Positions 34,330-35,514 of a DNA stretch of 35,514 nt are shown in pieces. Origin of the DNA: Symploca sp. SIO2E6 (GTDB taxonomy: Bacteria; Cyanobacteriota; Cyanobacteriia; Cyanobacteriales; Coleofasciculaceae); NCBI GenBank assembly GCA_010672425.1, contig JAAHGR010000002.1, positions 1 to 35,514 of the forward strand, read 5' to 3'. Both the position numbers and the translations under genes were made by a program. A model generated the notes under the pieces. The model was not told where the DNA came from and did no database searches. It saw nothing but the letters and a program-made list of their open reading frames with translations. Each line of letters begins with the position of its first letter. Positions within the stretch are counted from its first letter, which is position 1.

Positions 34330-34719
34330 ATGACATTTGAAGAAATGCAAAAAATAATTGAAGAAATGTTGTCTGTTCAACGAGAACTTCAAGAAAGCCA
34401 ACTTCAACATAAGGAAAGACATCTGGAATTTGAGGAAAGACAAGCCAAATTAGAGGAAAGACATCTGGAATTTGAGGAAAGACATCTGGAATTTGAAGAA
34501 AGACATCTAAAATTACTGGAAAGACAAGAAAACCAAAGGTTTGTCCTAGATGAACTAATTCACAAGTATGGAGATTTAGCTGAAAATTCCATAAGACAGC
34601 GAGAAATCCTGGATCGCTTGATTGGTTATAGTTTAACCAATGAGTCGGATCATCTGAATTTAGAGGAAAAGCTACGAGCACTAGAAGCTAGAATCAAACG
34701 TGTTGAGAATCAAACCTGA
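34330..34719 (+). CDS. Coiled-coil protein, copy 1
   Basis: A 129-residue, strongly charged, all-helical protein. It starts MTFEEMQKIIEEMLSVQREL, passes through a run of seven-residue units (RHLEFEE, RQAKLEE, RHLEFEE, RHLEFEE, RHLKLLE), then QENQRFVLDELIHKYGDLAE and a second helical part ending EEKLRALEARIKRVENQT. The heptad units predict a continuous coiled coil. I know of no assigned function. GGAGG lies about five bases before the ATG. The gene is duplicated in tandem at 35089; this copy has three more heptads. The identical 3' flank shows that the duplication is recent. Confidence 0.75.
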   Translation: MTFEEMQKIIEEMLSVQRELQESQLQHKERHLEFEERQAKLEERHLEFEERHLEFEERHLKLLERQENQRFVLDELIHKYGDLAENSIRQREILDRLIGYSLTNESDHLNLEEKLRALEARIKRVENQT

Positions 34720-34733
34720 AGCACCAACTCACT

Positions 34734-34756
34734 GTGGAACAGGCTTCGGTGCCTGT
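34734..34756 (+). repeat. GTGGA-hairpin repeat variant
   Basis: GTGGA followed by ACAGGC-ttcggt-GCCTGT, a third stem/loop version of the hairpin family, located 15 bp after the stop of coiled-coil copy 1. Confidence 0.7.
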
Positions 34757-35088
34757 ATTATATAATGTTAAGCAAGCGATCGCGAGACCTAATAGCGATC
34801 ATGAGCAAGATGCTCACACTACACATTCACCCATTCACCCATTCACCCATTCTCCAACTTGGTTCACAATCCTAATTCTTAGCGTAATTCTTCAGGAGCG
34901 ATCGCACAATTGGCAATAAATGCGGTTGTTAGTCATCACCGGTAGCGCCAGGGCGGGTTTTGAGCCCAATATTCGGGTCAAATGGGCTAGATTGTCCCTA
35001 AACCCGCCCCTACAGATGATAATTTAGAATTAAATTATCATCAATTTGCTATAGTTGGATAATCACTTAAAACAAAGGAGAGGACAAC
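34757..35088. other. Spacer between the duplicated genes
   Basis: Contains HIP1 sites near 34777 and 34898, CATTCACC short repeats (34823-34850), and an inverted-repeat element GGGCGGGTTT (34951-34960) ... AAACCCGCCC (35000-35009) related to 21566-21623. AGGAGAGG precedes the second copy. No gene seen. Confidence 0.55.
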
Positions 35089-35415
35089 ATGACTTTTGAA
35101 GAGATGCAAAAAATCATTGAAGAAATGTTGTCTGTTCAACGAGAACTTCAAGAAAGCCAACTTCAACACAAGAAAAGACATCTGGAATTTGAGGAAAAAT
35201 ATCTCAAATTACTGGAAAGCCAAGAAAATCAAAGGTTTGTCCTAGATGAATTGATTCACAAGTATGGAGATTTAGCGGAACATTCTATCAGACAGCGAGA
35301 AATTCTTGACCGCTTGATTGGTTATAGTTTAACCAATGAGTCGGATCATCTTAATTTAGAGGAAAAGCTACGAGCACTAGAAGCTAGAATCAAACGTGTT
35401 GAGAATCAAACCTGA
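35089..35415 (+). CDS. Coiled-coil protein, copy 2
   Basis: A 108-residue near-copy of the protein at 34330. The N-terminal 27 residues and the last 55 or so are almost identical; the difference is the central heptad run, which is three units (21 residues, 63 bp) shorter and reads RHLEFEEKYLKLLESQENQR. The ATG follows GGAGAGGACAAC. The 99 bp after the stop match those after copy 1 in length and nearly in sequence, including the hairpin repeat at 35430-35452. Function unknown. Confidence 0.75.
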   Translation: MTFEEMQKIIEEMLSVQRELQESQLQHKKRHLEFEEKYLKLLESQENQRFVLDELIHKYGDLAEHSIRQREILDRLIGYSLTNESDHLNLEEKLRALEARIKRVENQT

Positions 35416-35429
35416 AGCACCAACTCACT

Positions 35430-35452
35430 GTGGAACAGGCTTCGGTGCCTGT
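35430..35452 (+). repeat. GTGGA-hairpin repeat variant, duplicated copy
   Basis: Identical to 34734-34756 and carried along by the tandem duplication of the coiled-coil gene. Confidence 0.7.
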
Positions 35453-35514
35453 ATTATATAATGTTAAGCAAGCGATCACGAGACCTAATAGCGATCATTA
35501 GGAAGATGCTCACA

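Overview
The window is chromosomal DNA from an oxygenic, probably filamentous, cyanobacterium. It carries photosystem I genes (psaA, psaB, psaI, psaL), the NDH-1 subunit gene ndhO, a CPP1-like protein and many copies of the HIP1 octamer GCGATCGC. It is also rich in short heptanucleotide-type tandem repeats and dispersed hairpin repeats, as in large-genome filamentous lineages. I do not name a species.

Layout. 1-4.6 kb: the end of an unrecognised minus-strand coding remnant, a small holin-like membrane protein, an unknown N-terminally anchored protein, and a large lipoprotein with two arrays of acidic repeats. 5.0-10.6 kb: the photosystem I block psaA-psaB (plus), psaI (minus, only 37 codons) and psaL (plus), with hairpins between genes. 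10.7-16.6 kb: minus-strand housekeeping genes for a small membrane protein, an ABC1/UbiB-type kinase, an M1 aminopeptidase with a HEAT-type tail, and an OmpR-family response regulator. 17.3-21.2 kb: a CPP1-like membrane protein and polA, whose start codon lies inside one heptamer array and whose exonuclease domain contains another. 21.2-29.5 kb is the accessory part: a truncated copy of the 5' end of a secretion-type gene, a HigB/HigA-like toxin-antitoxin pair flanked by 146-bp direct repeats, a 1928-residue exported protein with an N-terminal haemagglutination (two-partner secretion) domain and a C-terminal CHAT protease domain, and a pentapeptide-repeat protein that overlaps the shortened CHAT end. 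29.9-35.5 kb: an apparently solitary C5-cytosine methyltransferase, a small unknown protein, ndhO, another unknown, a plant-type [2Fe-2S] ferredoxin, tRNA-Ser(GGA), a repeat-rich stretch with gene remnants, and a recent tandem duplication of a coiled-coil gene.

How it fits together. psaA/psaB/psaI/psaL and ndhO serve photosynthetic electron transport; the ferredoxin may also belong there. The CHAT protein resembles a secreted, caspase-like effector. The nearby toxin-antitoxin pair, gene stubs and repeats show that this part has been rearranged repeatedly.

The observations most worth following are: (1) two dispersed hairpin families that share one architecture but differ by two compensatory base-pair swaps, suggesting selection on the hairpin; (2) heptamer repeats that supply or modify start, coding and stop sequence of polA and the methyltransferase; (3) the CHAT gene, whose 3' end is cut off by a convergent gene and whose 5' end is duplicated across a toxin-antitoxin module.
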